A stretch of DNA of 64,000 nucleotides. Source: Medicago truncatula (Eukaryota > Streptophyta > Magnoliopsida > Fabales > Fabaceae). Each line of letters opens with the position of its first letter. Positions within the stretch are counted from its first letter, which is position 1. The DNA is taken from NCBI RefSeq assembly GCF_003473485.1, contig NC_053042.1:4177501-4241500 (forward strand), given 5' to 3'. Of the stretch, positions 23,897-34,499 are shown in pieces. Under the pieces are notes generated by a model. The model made no database searches. It saw only the letters and a list, made by a program, of their open reading frames with translations, and was not told where the DNA came from. A program made the translations under genes and the position numbers.

Positions 23897-26884
23897 CTAT
23901 ATTATGCTTTCTGTGCCAAACTGTGCTTGCTTCATGCTCCAAGCATTCAGTTGTGAGATAACCACACTTTGGCTTCCATCATTGAATACAAAAAGATGTG
24001 CATCTTTATCTGTAGCAAATAAGGGATAAGCTCTACTTGTTATGCAAGCTCTCCCTCCATCTCCAAAACTCTCTATAATGGACCGGTCAATCTGCATATA
24101 CCACCACCTCATATGTATCAAACTAGCATTCATATTATGAAATAACACACATAAACAACTTTATGAAAAAAAACATACCAAGCTTCTAAGTGAAATTGTT
24201 TTGAGATTGGGATCAATGTCAAAGATAGTTGCATATGAGGTTTTTTCAACGTCCTCCCGCAATGAAGACCTGTAAATTTTGCAAAACTTAATTTCATGAG
24301 CTCTAGTCTTGATCATTTGTTGAGATATAATCGTTCAATGTTTATCTAATGGCCGAGATCTGCTATAAATCAACATTCTCATTATCAAATACAATTTCTG
24401 TTTTATTTCCCTTTCTATGCTTTTCTGTTATCCATGTACTTCCATCTAGAATTGTAAAATTTGAATCCCTCAATGAGAGATTCAATGTCATTGAAAATGA
24501 AATATATGCACCGTAAAATAAATTCGAATAGTGTAAAATATAACCTGGTCTGGTCACTTATCATCAAGCATTTGAATCCATCGCCGGCTCTATATATTCG
24601 GAAAGATATTGTAGTCCTCTCTGTTTGGTCTTTTGATGCTAAAGCTTGCAAACCAAATGGTCCTATCATGCCATTTCTTGATGCATATTGTTCTTTACAG
24701 AGTTCTTGAGGATCAACTTCACTTGGTTCTAGCAACTCAGCACTTTGTAGATTGGGTAGCTCAAACAAGACTTCCACATCAGCCTTAAAAGTTAAATTAA
24801 ATAAGTTAATTACTAAAAATTTATCAACAGAATCTGAGAAAACACACAACATGAATCAGTTTAGTTGTGTACCTGAGATGCAGTGATACCTTTTACTTCA
24901 AGAGTTGATCCACTTTGGAGTGTTTCTCCGGTGATATTGATTTGTTTGCCACGAAGTTTTTCTAACTCTTCAATTGGCCATTGCATTAATTGCTTCCCAT
25001 TCTTATCAAGCCAGAACTTCCTTGGAATTGTCTACATTGTAAATAAACACTAATCATTCATCAAATCTTATAACTATTATCTAGATCAGGTTATAATATA
25101 TAATTATATAACGGATAGCGCAAGGTTTTAAATTGTAGTTGCAGTCACATGCCGATTCTTAATATTGCAAATAGCTGTAATCAAATGCGATTGATGAAAC
25201 ATCAACTGCAGTCACTTATGTTTGCGTAGACATAAAAAACCTTTATTGGTCTAAATCGAGATCGCAAACATTTTTTTAAACCTTGGCATCACAGTCTAGA
25301 TCAAGACCGCAGACCTTTTTTTAAATCTTGGTATTCCGGTCTAGATGAGATCGCGTACCTTTTTTAATCTTTAGTATCGCGAACCAAATCAAGATTGCAT
25401 ACCTTTTTAAAAATGTTGGTAAATCCTTAAAGCAAATTATAACAAATTGAAATCCTATCATGAACCTAAAATAAAATACCTGAAGACCAGCCCATCCTTT
25501 TTGAATGTCATCTTCACTAGTGTCGGACTCTTCCGCCCATGCCCATAATATTCTCCTGTTCTTAGCATGGTCAAAAAATGACTTTGAAGCATAAACCTTT
25601 CCATAGTCAAATCTCAATTCCTTCCAAGTTCCAGTATATTTTACATCAGGAACAAACTCTTCCTTATCAGATACATATTTTCCAATAAAGTAATAGTCAT
25701 GACGTCTACGTAGATAGCTTATCTTCAAGACATGTCTAACACTTGAATTTTCCATAGTTGTATCAACTCCATTTGTGTTATTGATATACACAGGAAAAAA
25801 ATCTGGACATTCACAAACTCCGGTATCATCTGTTGCAAAGAAAGGTATAGGATCCACTATCCACTTAACAAAATCCTCACTTTTGTAAAGAATAATTTTT
25901 CCTTCATCTCCATTTTGAGCACCAATAATTACCCTCCATTTTCCATCCTTTCCTTGCCATGCAGTTGAAGGATCTCGGAATTCACCGACTTCAACTCCAC
26001 TAGGTGGAGTCATCAAAGGATTTTGAGGATGTTTTTCCCATTCCCTTAAGTAAGGATCAGACAGATTCTTTGGCATGGCTAAATTTTGAACTTGGTGTCT
26101 ATTTTGATCAATTCCTGTATACAACATAGCAGGTTTTTCACCTGGGAGTATAGTGGCTGAACCTGACCAACAACTGTTTATGTCACCAGGTATAGTTGGT
26201 ACAATAGCATCATTTAGATGAGTCCAATTTATGAGATCATTTGATATAGAATGACCCCATACCATTTTCTCATGACCAAATGTTGCTGCATCAGGGTTAT
26301 ATTGGTAGAATAAATGGTAAACACCTTTATAGTACATTGGTCCTGTCACATCCAAATAAATACTTATCATTAGATAATCACTTTTGAATATGGTTTCATT
26401 GATGTGGTATAGGCCATTTCCAAACTATTTTAGATGTCTCGGCTCAACGACTTAAGTTATGCCTGGGGACTACGAAGAAGTTAAACGAAAGAGATTCTTA
26501 AAATATTAGATTGAGAAGATAATTTCAACTTATACAACTAGTAGTTATATGAATCCTATTATAATTTGATCAAATTTCATAGGAAACAGATGAAGTAAAT
26601 AATAAATAATAAAATAAATAAATAGCTAAGAGTATGAAGCATACCATTAGGATCTGCATGATGAAGATGATGGTTTTCAATTTTAGTCAGCAAAACATGT
26701 CAAATGATACATAAAAGAGTTAGATATAACATTTACACATGTGCAAAAAGTAAATGGAAAATGGTGCTTTAGATGATACTCTACCATTCATCCAATTTTT
26801 TAGGGGCTGAAAGTGGTACCAAGTTCTGTATGGCTGTTCAGAATTGATATTGTTTGGGGATGCATCCTCTCTAATGTTCTCCAT
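23897..26884 (-). CDS. GH32 family beta-fructosidase, intact but leaderless
   Basis: Seven exons on the minus strand: 26884-26785, mini-exon 26653-26645, 26342-25480, 25031-24873, 24783-24545, 24269-24179 and 24091-23897. They total 1656 nt (551 aa), in phase, with GT-AG borders. The start is [12 protein letters not shown], only about 17 residues before the conserved [10 protein letters not shown]; an in-frame TGA lies upstream, so no signal peptide is encoded contiguously. Catalytic blocks are complete: [15 protein letters not shown] and CECPDFF. WSGSAT and YQYNP are present. The Asp-239/Lys-242 positions of cwINV1 read Leu and Arg ([10 protein letters not shown]), and Trp of WECPDF is Cys. 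The fold and catalytic triad suggest an active beta-fructosidase, more FEH-like than invertase. Location is uncertain: cytosolic as read, unless an unseen 5' exon supplies a leader. Confidence 0.9.
25235..25430. repeat. intronic ~45-bp minisatellite
   Basis: About four degenerate copies of a unit like ttggcatcacagtctagat..gcagaccttttttaa lie in intron 3 of the 23897-26884 gene. The matching intron of the 14973-18189 pseudogene (about 16630-16700) has about two copies. Confidence 0.7.
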
Positions 26885-26959
26885 GATGATAGAGCCAAGA
26901 TTATTGGAAAGTCAACAAGAACTAGATTGCAAATATGGTTTGGTTTGATCAAGGACTGA

Positions 26960-27160
26960 TACATTGCAATAATGCACTCAATTTATAATCAATCATATAG
27001 GCAAATGCATAAACTATTAGAATATATTTTTATCAATGACTTGACTTGACTTGCATAATTCTTGTAATGTAACATGGATATCTCTATAATATTCAACAAG
27101 TAAAAAATAGTTATTTTTTTCATATCAAAAGATAGGTTAATAAGGAGAGGTGTTTATATT
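26960..27160 (-). promoter_or_regulatory. shared upstream block of the second intact GH32 gene
   Basis: It resembles 18230-18430 and 31600-31700 (aatcatataggcaaatgcataaactatt.., then tgacttgac.., aacatggatatct). It marks the duplicated 5' flank. No TATA box assigned. Confidence 0.55.
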
Positions 27161-28947
27161 TTAATGGAAAATATAATAATCCTATTATTAATTACATTGG
27201 TTGGGGACCTTCCTAGACAAATAATTTATTGTTGATTTCATCACAAAGGCTTATAGTTTTCCAATTTCAATATTTAAATATTAATAGTGAAAGAAAATTG
27301 AAGTCTTATTAGTATACATTATTCTTTGAAAGTCTTGGTCGTTTTCTTAACATTTATCTTTTGGTTGTTTCCTGGAACTTGCAAACACGAGCAGGGTGTT
27401 TTGGATCCACATGAGAAAAGATTGCAAAAAATAATCAAATAAAAACGACTATTTTTTCCCTCTTTTTCCTCCTTAACTGATTTTGTTTTGGATCAAAAAA
27501 AAAACTCCTCATTTTATTTCAGCTATAATGACCTTTGATTTAAAAAACTAGTTACTTTAAATTTTCTGAGTCTTTTTTTTTTTGTCTTCCTCAAAATTAA
27601 ACTTTTTTTTTAATGAAAATCAGTATGTTAATTGTTATGTTAGTATTTTTTTTTTTTTTTGAAGAATGTTATGTTAGTATTTTATTTCTTATTAGAGAAT
27701 TTGAATCATGAACTTTTAACTACTCAACTTCTTTAATCCCTTAGATCAAATTAGTTGAAAATCGAAGTTAATTAAATTATTACGCCCCTACCTTCGATTG
27801 AGATTAATCATCAGTGAACGTCTTGGATATAAATTTAATCTTCTTTTTCATTTTGTTTGAGTCTTTCCCATTTTTAAATTTACGATTTTAGTTTAGGTTT
27901 TCAAAATGTCTAGCATTTCCTCCACTATACATTTGGGATTGAATTTTGATAATGTTACTAGTGAGAAATTCATGTTGAAAATGAATGGATGACATAAAAA
28001 TTAGTGATTAAGTAAGAAACCATCTAAACTACAAGTCACTCTTATTTAAACTCCCCTTCATCATCGATGTCAATATACAAGTCACTCTCATTTTTTTTAC
28101 TTAACTAAGATTTTATACTATGTCTAACATTAACATGATAGTGTCTTTTGTAAAGACCCTCCCTTATTATCATCATTACTATGAAGGTCATCAATACGAT
28201 AGATCCACCACCATGAACCTTCCCAAAGTTCTTTTCATCTTCTCGATCAGAATAACACACATTCTTTAGCCAATACACACTATGCAAAAGAGATGGATGA
28301 AAAATGACAAAAGAGGATTTTGGTATTGCCTCGCGTCCTAGTGACAAAAGAGGATTTTGTTGTATTTATCCTCTATTATCTTTATCTTGTTGTTCTTACT
28401 TTGATTGCTAGATTAAATCTAGATCTAAACATTTTTGCTTTAACTGTTTGGTTGTTGGATCTCATTGTTACTTGGTTCACATCTTTGTTCTTGTTGGTAT
28501 TCATAAAGAGTCTGAATTCACAACATAATGTTTTGTTTTTTCTTTTTCAAATACATGTGTCCAAAAATAAGCCCTTTTTAGTTTTGGAAGATGATTTTTG
28601 TGCATTCATACTCCAATTCAACATCTAATGATAAAGAAATAGAGAGGATAATGTGATATGTTAGTTATGAGATAGGAAGAAATAGATGTAGAAAAAATGA
28701 GATGTTGAATGATAGTTGTAAATTATGGATGTCCAAATATAAGTGCTCTTTAGTTTATTTATAAGAAATAGTTGTAAATTATGGATGTCCAATGAAAGTT
28801 TACATATTTATTTCTTTAACAAACCAAAAAAACAATACACAAGAAAATAACATAAATTATTTCCAGCAAACAGCACACAAATTATTTCCTGCATACAACA
28901 CATACAAATTATCTTAAATAAATGTTGTAAGATTTTCCAGATTCTTT
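27161..28947. other. intergenic between two GH32 copies
   Basis: Poly-T tracts are interspersed with AT-rich DNA. The motif aatagttgtaaattatggatgtcc occurs twice (about 28709 and 28767). No gene supported. The end nearest 28948 should hold the 3' UTR of the third intact copy. Confidence 0.4.
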
Positions 28948-31484
28948 TTAGCCATAATATGTTTGTTCATTCTCAAACTCTGCTTGATTCATGCTCCAAG
29001 CATTTAGTTCTGAGATAACCACACTCTGACTTCCATCATTGAATACAAAAAGATGTGCATCTTTCTCTATAGCCAATAAGGGATAAACTCTACTTGTTAT
29101 CACAACTTTCCCTCCATCTCCAAAACTCTCAATAATCGACCGGTCAATCTGCATTTTAAGACCTCATATATATCAAACTTGCAAGCATATGATAAAGAAA
29201 AAATGAACACCAATTATGATGACATAAACATACCAAGCTTCTTAGTGAAATCGTCTTGACATTGGGATCAATGTCAAATATAGTTGCATATATTGGTTTT
29301 TCAAGGCCCTCCCTTAATGAAGACGAAGACCTGTAAAATGTACAACATAATTTCATGAGATCTAGTCTTTAATCACATACTCATTTTCATTGAAAAATGA
29401 AATGTATGCATTGCAGAATATGTTTGAAGAGTACAGTAAAAACAATTACCTGGTCTGGTCACTTATCATCAAGCATTTATATTCATCGCTGACTCTATAT
29501 ATTCGGAAAGATATTGTAGTTCTCTCTGTCTGGTCTTCTGATGCTAAAGCTTGCAAACCAAATGGCCCTATCATGCCTTTTATTGATGCATATTGTTCTT
29601 TACAGAGTTCTTGAGGATCAACTTCACTTGGTTCTAGCACCTCAGCACTTTCTAGATCAGGTAGCTCAAACAAGACTTCCACATCAGCCTTGAAAAGTTA
29701 AATTAGAAATTAATCACAGCAGATTTATCAACAAAAACTTAAATACCTATATGTCACCGACAATTTAGATTGATGGCATGTCTGATGTCCGACATGTAAT
29801 AGTGTTTGACACGACAGACACATATTGTTACACTCAATTACTTTATATTTTCTTAAATTTTTATCAGTTTCTACTTAGTGTCATGTCTTGTGTCTGTACT
29901 TCGTAGGAGAAAACTCATAGCATGCATCGATTTAATTACGTACCTGAGATGCAGTGATACCTATTACTTCAAGAGTTGATCCACTTAGGAGTGTCTCTCT
30001 AGTGATATTGATTTGATTGTAACGTAGTTGTTCTAACTCTTCGATTGGCCACTGCAGTAATCGCTTCCCACTTTCATCAAGCCAAAACTTCCTTGGAATT
30101 GTCTACATTGTAGAGAAACTCTAATCATTCATCAAATCTTGTAACTATTATCTAGATCATGTTATAATATAGTTGTATAAGTATAACGCATAACGAAGCT
30201 AGAATAGGATACCTGTAGACCAGCCCATCCTCTTTCAATGCCATCTTCTTTGGTGTCAGACTCTAATACCCATGCCCATAATATTCTCCTGTTCTTAGCA
30301 TAGTCAAAAAATGACTTTGAAGCATAAAAATTACCATAGTCAAATCTCAATTCCTTCCAAGTTCCAGTAAATTTTTCATCAGGAATAAACTTTTCCTGAT
30401 CAGAATCAGATACATATTTCCCAATGAAGTAGTAATCATGACATCTTAGTAGATAACTTATCTTAAAGACATGTCTAACACTTGAATTTTCCACAGATGT
30501 ATCCACCCCATTAGTACTATTGATATACACAGGAAAAAAATCCGGACATTCACAAACACCGGTACCATCTGTTGCATAGAATGGATTAGGATCTACAATC
30601 CAATTAACAAAATCCTCACTTCTGTAAAGAATAGCTTTTCCTTGTTCGCCATTTCGAGCACCTATCAGTACTCTCCATTTTCCATCTTTTCCTTGCCATG
30701 CAGTTGAAGGGTCTCTAAACTCACCTACTTCAACTCCATTAGGTGCAGCCATCAAAGGATTTTGAGGGTGTTTTATCCATTCTATTAACTTAGGGTCTGA
30801 TAGATCCTTCGGCATAGCTAAGTATTGAACTTGGTGTGTTTTTTCATTGATTAATCCTGTATACAACATATATATAACAGGTTGTTCTCCAGGGACTATT
30901 GTGGCTGAGCCTGAGAAGCAACTTGTTTCACCAGCACAAGTTGGTTCAATAGCATGATTCAAATGAGTCCAATTTATGAGATCTTTGGATATTGAATGAC
31001 CCCATACCATTTTATTCACACCAAAGCTTGCTCCATCAGGGTTATGTTGGTAGAAGAAATGGTAAAATCCTTTATAGTACATTGGTCCTGAAATATTATA
31101 CTAATCATTAGATCAAATTTCATATGGAACATGACATATATTTAATTTTCCTCTAGTCATATGTATAATGTTGAGGACAAAGAAGTGAATAACTGAAAGT
31201 ATGAAGCATACCATTAGGATCTGCATGATGAAGGTAATGGTTTTGAATTTTGGTCAAAAAACATGTCAAGTGATACATAAAAAAGAGTTAGATATAAGCA
31301 TAATCATCAGTAAATTATAAAAGAAAGAATCAATACTACAAAATTTGACACATGTACTAAAAGTAAATGGACTGAGTTCTTTACCATTCATCCAATTTTT
31401 TTTGGGCTGAAAGTGGTACCAAGTTCTATATGGTTGTTCAAGATTGATGTTGTTTGGTGGTGCATCCTCTACAATGTTCTCCAT
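28948..31484 (-). CDS. GH32 family beta-fructosidase, intact but leaderless
   Basis: Seven exons on the minus strand: 31484-31385, mini-exon 31220-31212, 31087-30213, 30102-29944, 29688-29450, 29330-29234 and 29148-28948. They total 1680 nt (559 aa), in phase, with GT-AG borders. The first in-frame ATG gives [12 protein letters not shown], immediately before [12 protein letters not shown]. The open frame continues upstream to about 31580 but contains no ATG, so no signal peptide is encoded. [15 protein letters not shown] and CECPDFF are present; the cwINV1 Asp-239/Lys-242 positions read Leu and Cys ([10 protein letters not shown]). Exon 6 is 6 nt longer than in the sister copies (two extra Ser, SSSSLRE), and exon 3 is 12 nt longer. 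Predicted beta-fructosidase, FEH-like. Uncertain whether it is expressed or secreted. Confidence 0.88.
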
Positions 31485-31599
31485 GATGATAGAACCAAGA
31501 TGATTGGAATGCCAACAAGAACCAAATTGCAAATATGATTTGTTTTGACCAAGGATTAATATATGTAATAATGCACTCAATTAGTCTTCCATTTAGTGA

Positions 31600-32290
31600 C
31601 AATATCAAAACATATTTATAATGAATCGTATACAAATGCATAAACTATTTGAATATAGACCCACTTGCAAAAAACAATATATTTTATCAATGACTTGACT
31701 TTTATAATCCGTGTAATGAAACGTCAAAAAATAAATAAATAAACAAATATCCGTGTTATCGGATAAACTTCCAGGTCCCACCAAAAGTCGAGTTAGTTAA
31801 TAAATGTATGCACATTTAGGTTTTGTTTGTGAGTTGAGTTTCGAAATAGAGGAGATGACTTGTTTCTTTTTAAATTATTTTTAAATATTTTTTTAGTATG
31901 ATTGATGTATTAATTATAATTATTTACCATGGTGTTTCAATTTTTTTTAATATCAATATTTTGTTCTTATCAACTGAGCTAAGTTCACGAGGAGATATCA
32001 TTTATATTTTTAACATAACTCTAAGTATATATAGTAGGTAGTGTATAGTACAAGAAAGAAGGGAAAAGCTAGAGAAGATGCTTGTTATGTTAATTGAAAG
32101 TACTATAACACTCCAATTATTATTATTTTTTGGTTAGGAACCTTCCTAAACAAATAATTAAATGTTGATTTCATCAATCTCTTTTGTCAAATAAGATCAC
32201 TTGGACACGATACTAATCTCAAACTCTTAGTTTTCCATTATTTTATTTTATTTTTTATAATAAGGGGATTGACGTCTTATTAGAATTCGT
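31600..32290. other. upstream flank of the third intact GH32 gene
   Basis: The shared 5' block lies at about 31600-31700; beyond it is AT-rich DNA with no gene. Confidence 0.45.
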
Positions 32291-33460
32291 TGTGAAAACC
32301 ACACCAATAATAATCTTGATACGTGGAGCAAATTAATACCAAGTAATCAAATCAAGCGGATAGCAAATAATTCAAACAAAAGTAAACAGCAAGAGATAAA
32401 GGAAGAAGGAGAACACAAGAATTTGTTTACCCAGTTCGGTCTAATGATGACCTACTCTGGGGGAGAGAGCAGCTCTCTGTTCCACTATAATGATATGAGT
32501 TTCTTTACAAAGATATATTGAGTTACAAGAATCAATCTTCAAACCTAATTCTACCCAAGTCCCAGTCTCTTCCCGTGACCAAGAGACTCAATCCTAATAG
32601 TGTTTTGTTCAAGGTGAATCAAAACAATCTCAACCCTAGTGTTTTTGCCAAGAGAAATTCTCTATAAACCCTAGTTTGTATGTTGGCTTCTAAACCCTGT
32701 TTTCTACACAGTGTTTTGTTTCTACATACATAATCATCTGATACAAGGTTTATATTTATAGTGGAAAGCATCCCTCATAAAAAGGAACAAAATCAGGCCC
32801 AAAAATACGATATGTTTTTTTCCGCATCAGCGCAAAATCATGCTCCGATTTTTTACGAGAGGAAAGTGTCAATTGTGGTCCCAAAAATCATGCTCCGATT
32901 TCACAGCTTCCCAACCTTCAATAATCCTCAATAACGTAGGGATCATAGAAAATAAATTCTTAAACATGCATGTTTTTGAAATTCATGCAAATTTATTAAA
33001 ATCCTTAGTTTTGATGATTTGACTCGAATCATGGTATAATGTTATTCGAATCATGGCTGCATGTTTCAAATTACAAGTTTTTTAAACTGTGTGATTCATA
33101 ATCATCCTAATAAGGTGATTCAAAAATCAACTTGGTAAAAAATGTTGATTCAAATCATGCTTAAAGGTGATTTGAATGAATCACCTAAGATTTTTGTTCC
33201 ATGATTTCAGCTAGAAAGTTGTGATTCAAATCAACTTACCTAATTGATTCGAATACCTAAGTAATCTTGAATCTTGAATGTCGATTTAGGGAGTTGTGGT
33301 TCGAAACAATTTAGTAAAAAAAAGGATTCGAATCAACCTACTAATGTATTTTGAATCATGCACACTGTTTTTTTTTTTTTAGATTCTTAATGGTTCAAAA
33401 TTGTTTTCTCATAATCATTCCTATAGAACCATAATTCATTCCCACAACAACACTTAAACA
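32291..33460. mobile_element. solo LTR (1170 bp) with target duplication
   Basis: It begins TGTGAAAACCACACC and ends CACTTAAACA, giving TG..CA ends. It is flanked by a 5-bp duplication TTCGT (32286-32290 and 33461-33465). The first 400 bp are shared with 18977-19400. The inner part at 33000-33400 repeats variants of gattcgaatcatg. No protein-coding domain or second LTR is present, so it is a recombined solo LTR. The superfamily cannot be decided without pol. Confidence 0.85.
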
Positions 33461-33465
33461 TTCGT

Positions 33466-34068
33466 TCCGCTATAAAATTCCTCATTATGAGATCCAAGTT
33501 AAAACTCTTCTTGATTCTAAACATTATGTGATATTGTTGAGAGACTTAAATAGGGTTTATTTAAGATGAGTGTTTCTTGATATAGATTGAGGACTGTTCA
33601 ATTCCATCAAGGGTTGATTGTGCATTTTCACCTAAATTGAGAATTTGGGTTTTTAGGGGTTGATTGTGCATCTTGTGAAGAACTCAATTCCATCAAGGGT
33701 CTGAAGCTAGGACAAAAGTGGCTGAACTAGTATAAATTTGGTGTCTTCTTCTCTAACCCTTACTTTTTAATTTTGCAATTTGTGGATATTTGAAAAAGAA
33801 TTTTTTTATTCTTTAGAAAAATTTTTAAACTATTCAAAATAATTTTTTTCATGAAGAATTTAGTAGCTGAGAACTTTAACTTTGAATTGCAGAAAGAATA
33901 TTTTTCATGAGAACTATATAACTTTGAATCGCTCATAACTTTAACTTTGAATGGCCGAAAATTTTATGAACTATTCAAATAATATTTTCAAGAAGATTTT
34001 AGTAGTTGAAATCTTTAAATTTGAATTGCAGAGAACCGTAACTTCAAAATAATATAAGTTTGGCGTGG
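33466..34068. other. AT-rich intergenic DNA
   Basis: Short local repeats (ggttgattgtgca.., gaactttaactttgaat..) but no gene. Confidence 0.4.
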
Positions 34069-34205
34069 TCCTCGTGAGCATAGCTCAGTTGACAGAAACA
34101 TGCATTGTTATATGCAGGGGTTGAAGTTCGAGCCTCAGATATTCCATTTATTCTCCTTAAAAAAGATGAATTCTACCTATTAGACTACTTGAAAAAAGAA
34201 GAAAG
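34069..34205 (+). mobile_element. SINE, second family
   Basis: A box catagctcagttgac, B box gaagttcgagcct, then a body ending ctattagactacttg and an A/G-rich tail. Same family as 14634-14765. Confidence 0.65.
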
Positions 34206-34499
34206 AAAAATAGTTTGACGTGATGGTTAGAGCTAGGGCTGTGAGCTAAGAAAGCTTCATGTTGGTTCATGAATGAGAAGTGTGGGGCCTTCTTTCGGAA
34301 TTGAAGTGGGTAATTGAGTTTGATTTTGATAAATTCATCTTAGAGTTAAAGCTCTTTAATAGTTGCTAAAATTAACTTTTCAATTAAATCTGTTAGACGA
34401 TAAGTTAATATAGTTTTTCATTTGGACATTTCTACGGTGAAGTTAAGAAACTGACTTTTTTGAAAAAGTTATTTTGTTTAATCAATAGAATAAGTTGGT

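Noticed and set aside
31385..31580. Longer N-terminus for the 28948-31484 gene starting near 31580
   Set aside because: The upstream codon is TTG, not ATG, in a plant nuclear gene, and the added residues are not a clear signal peptide.
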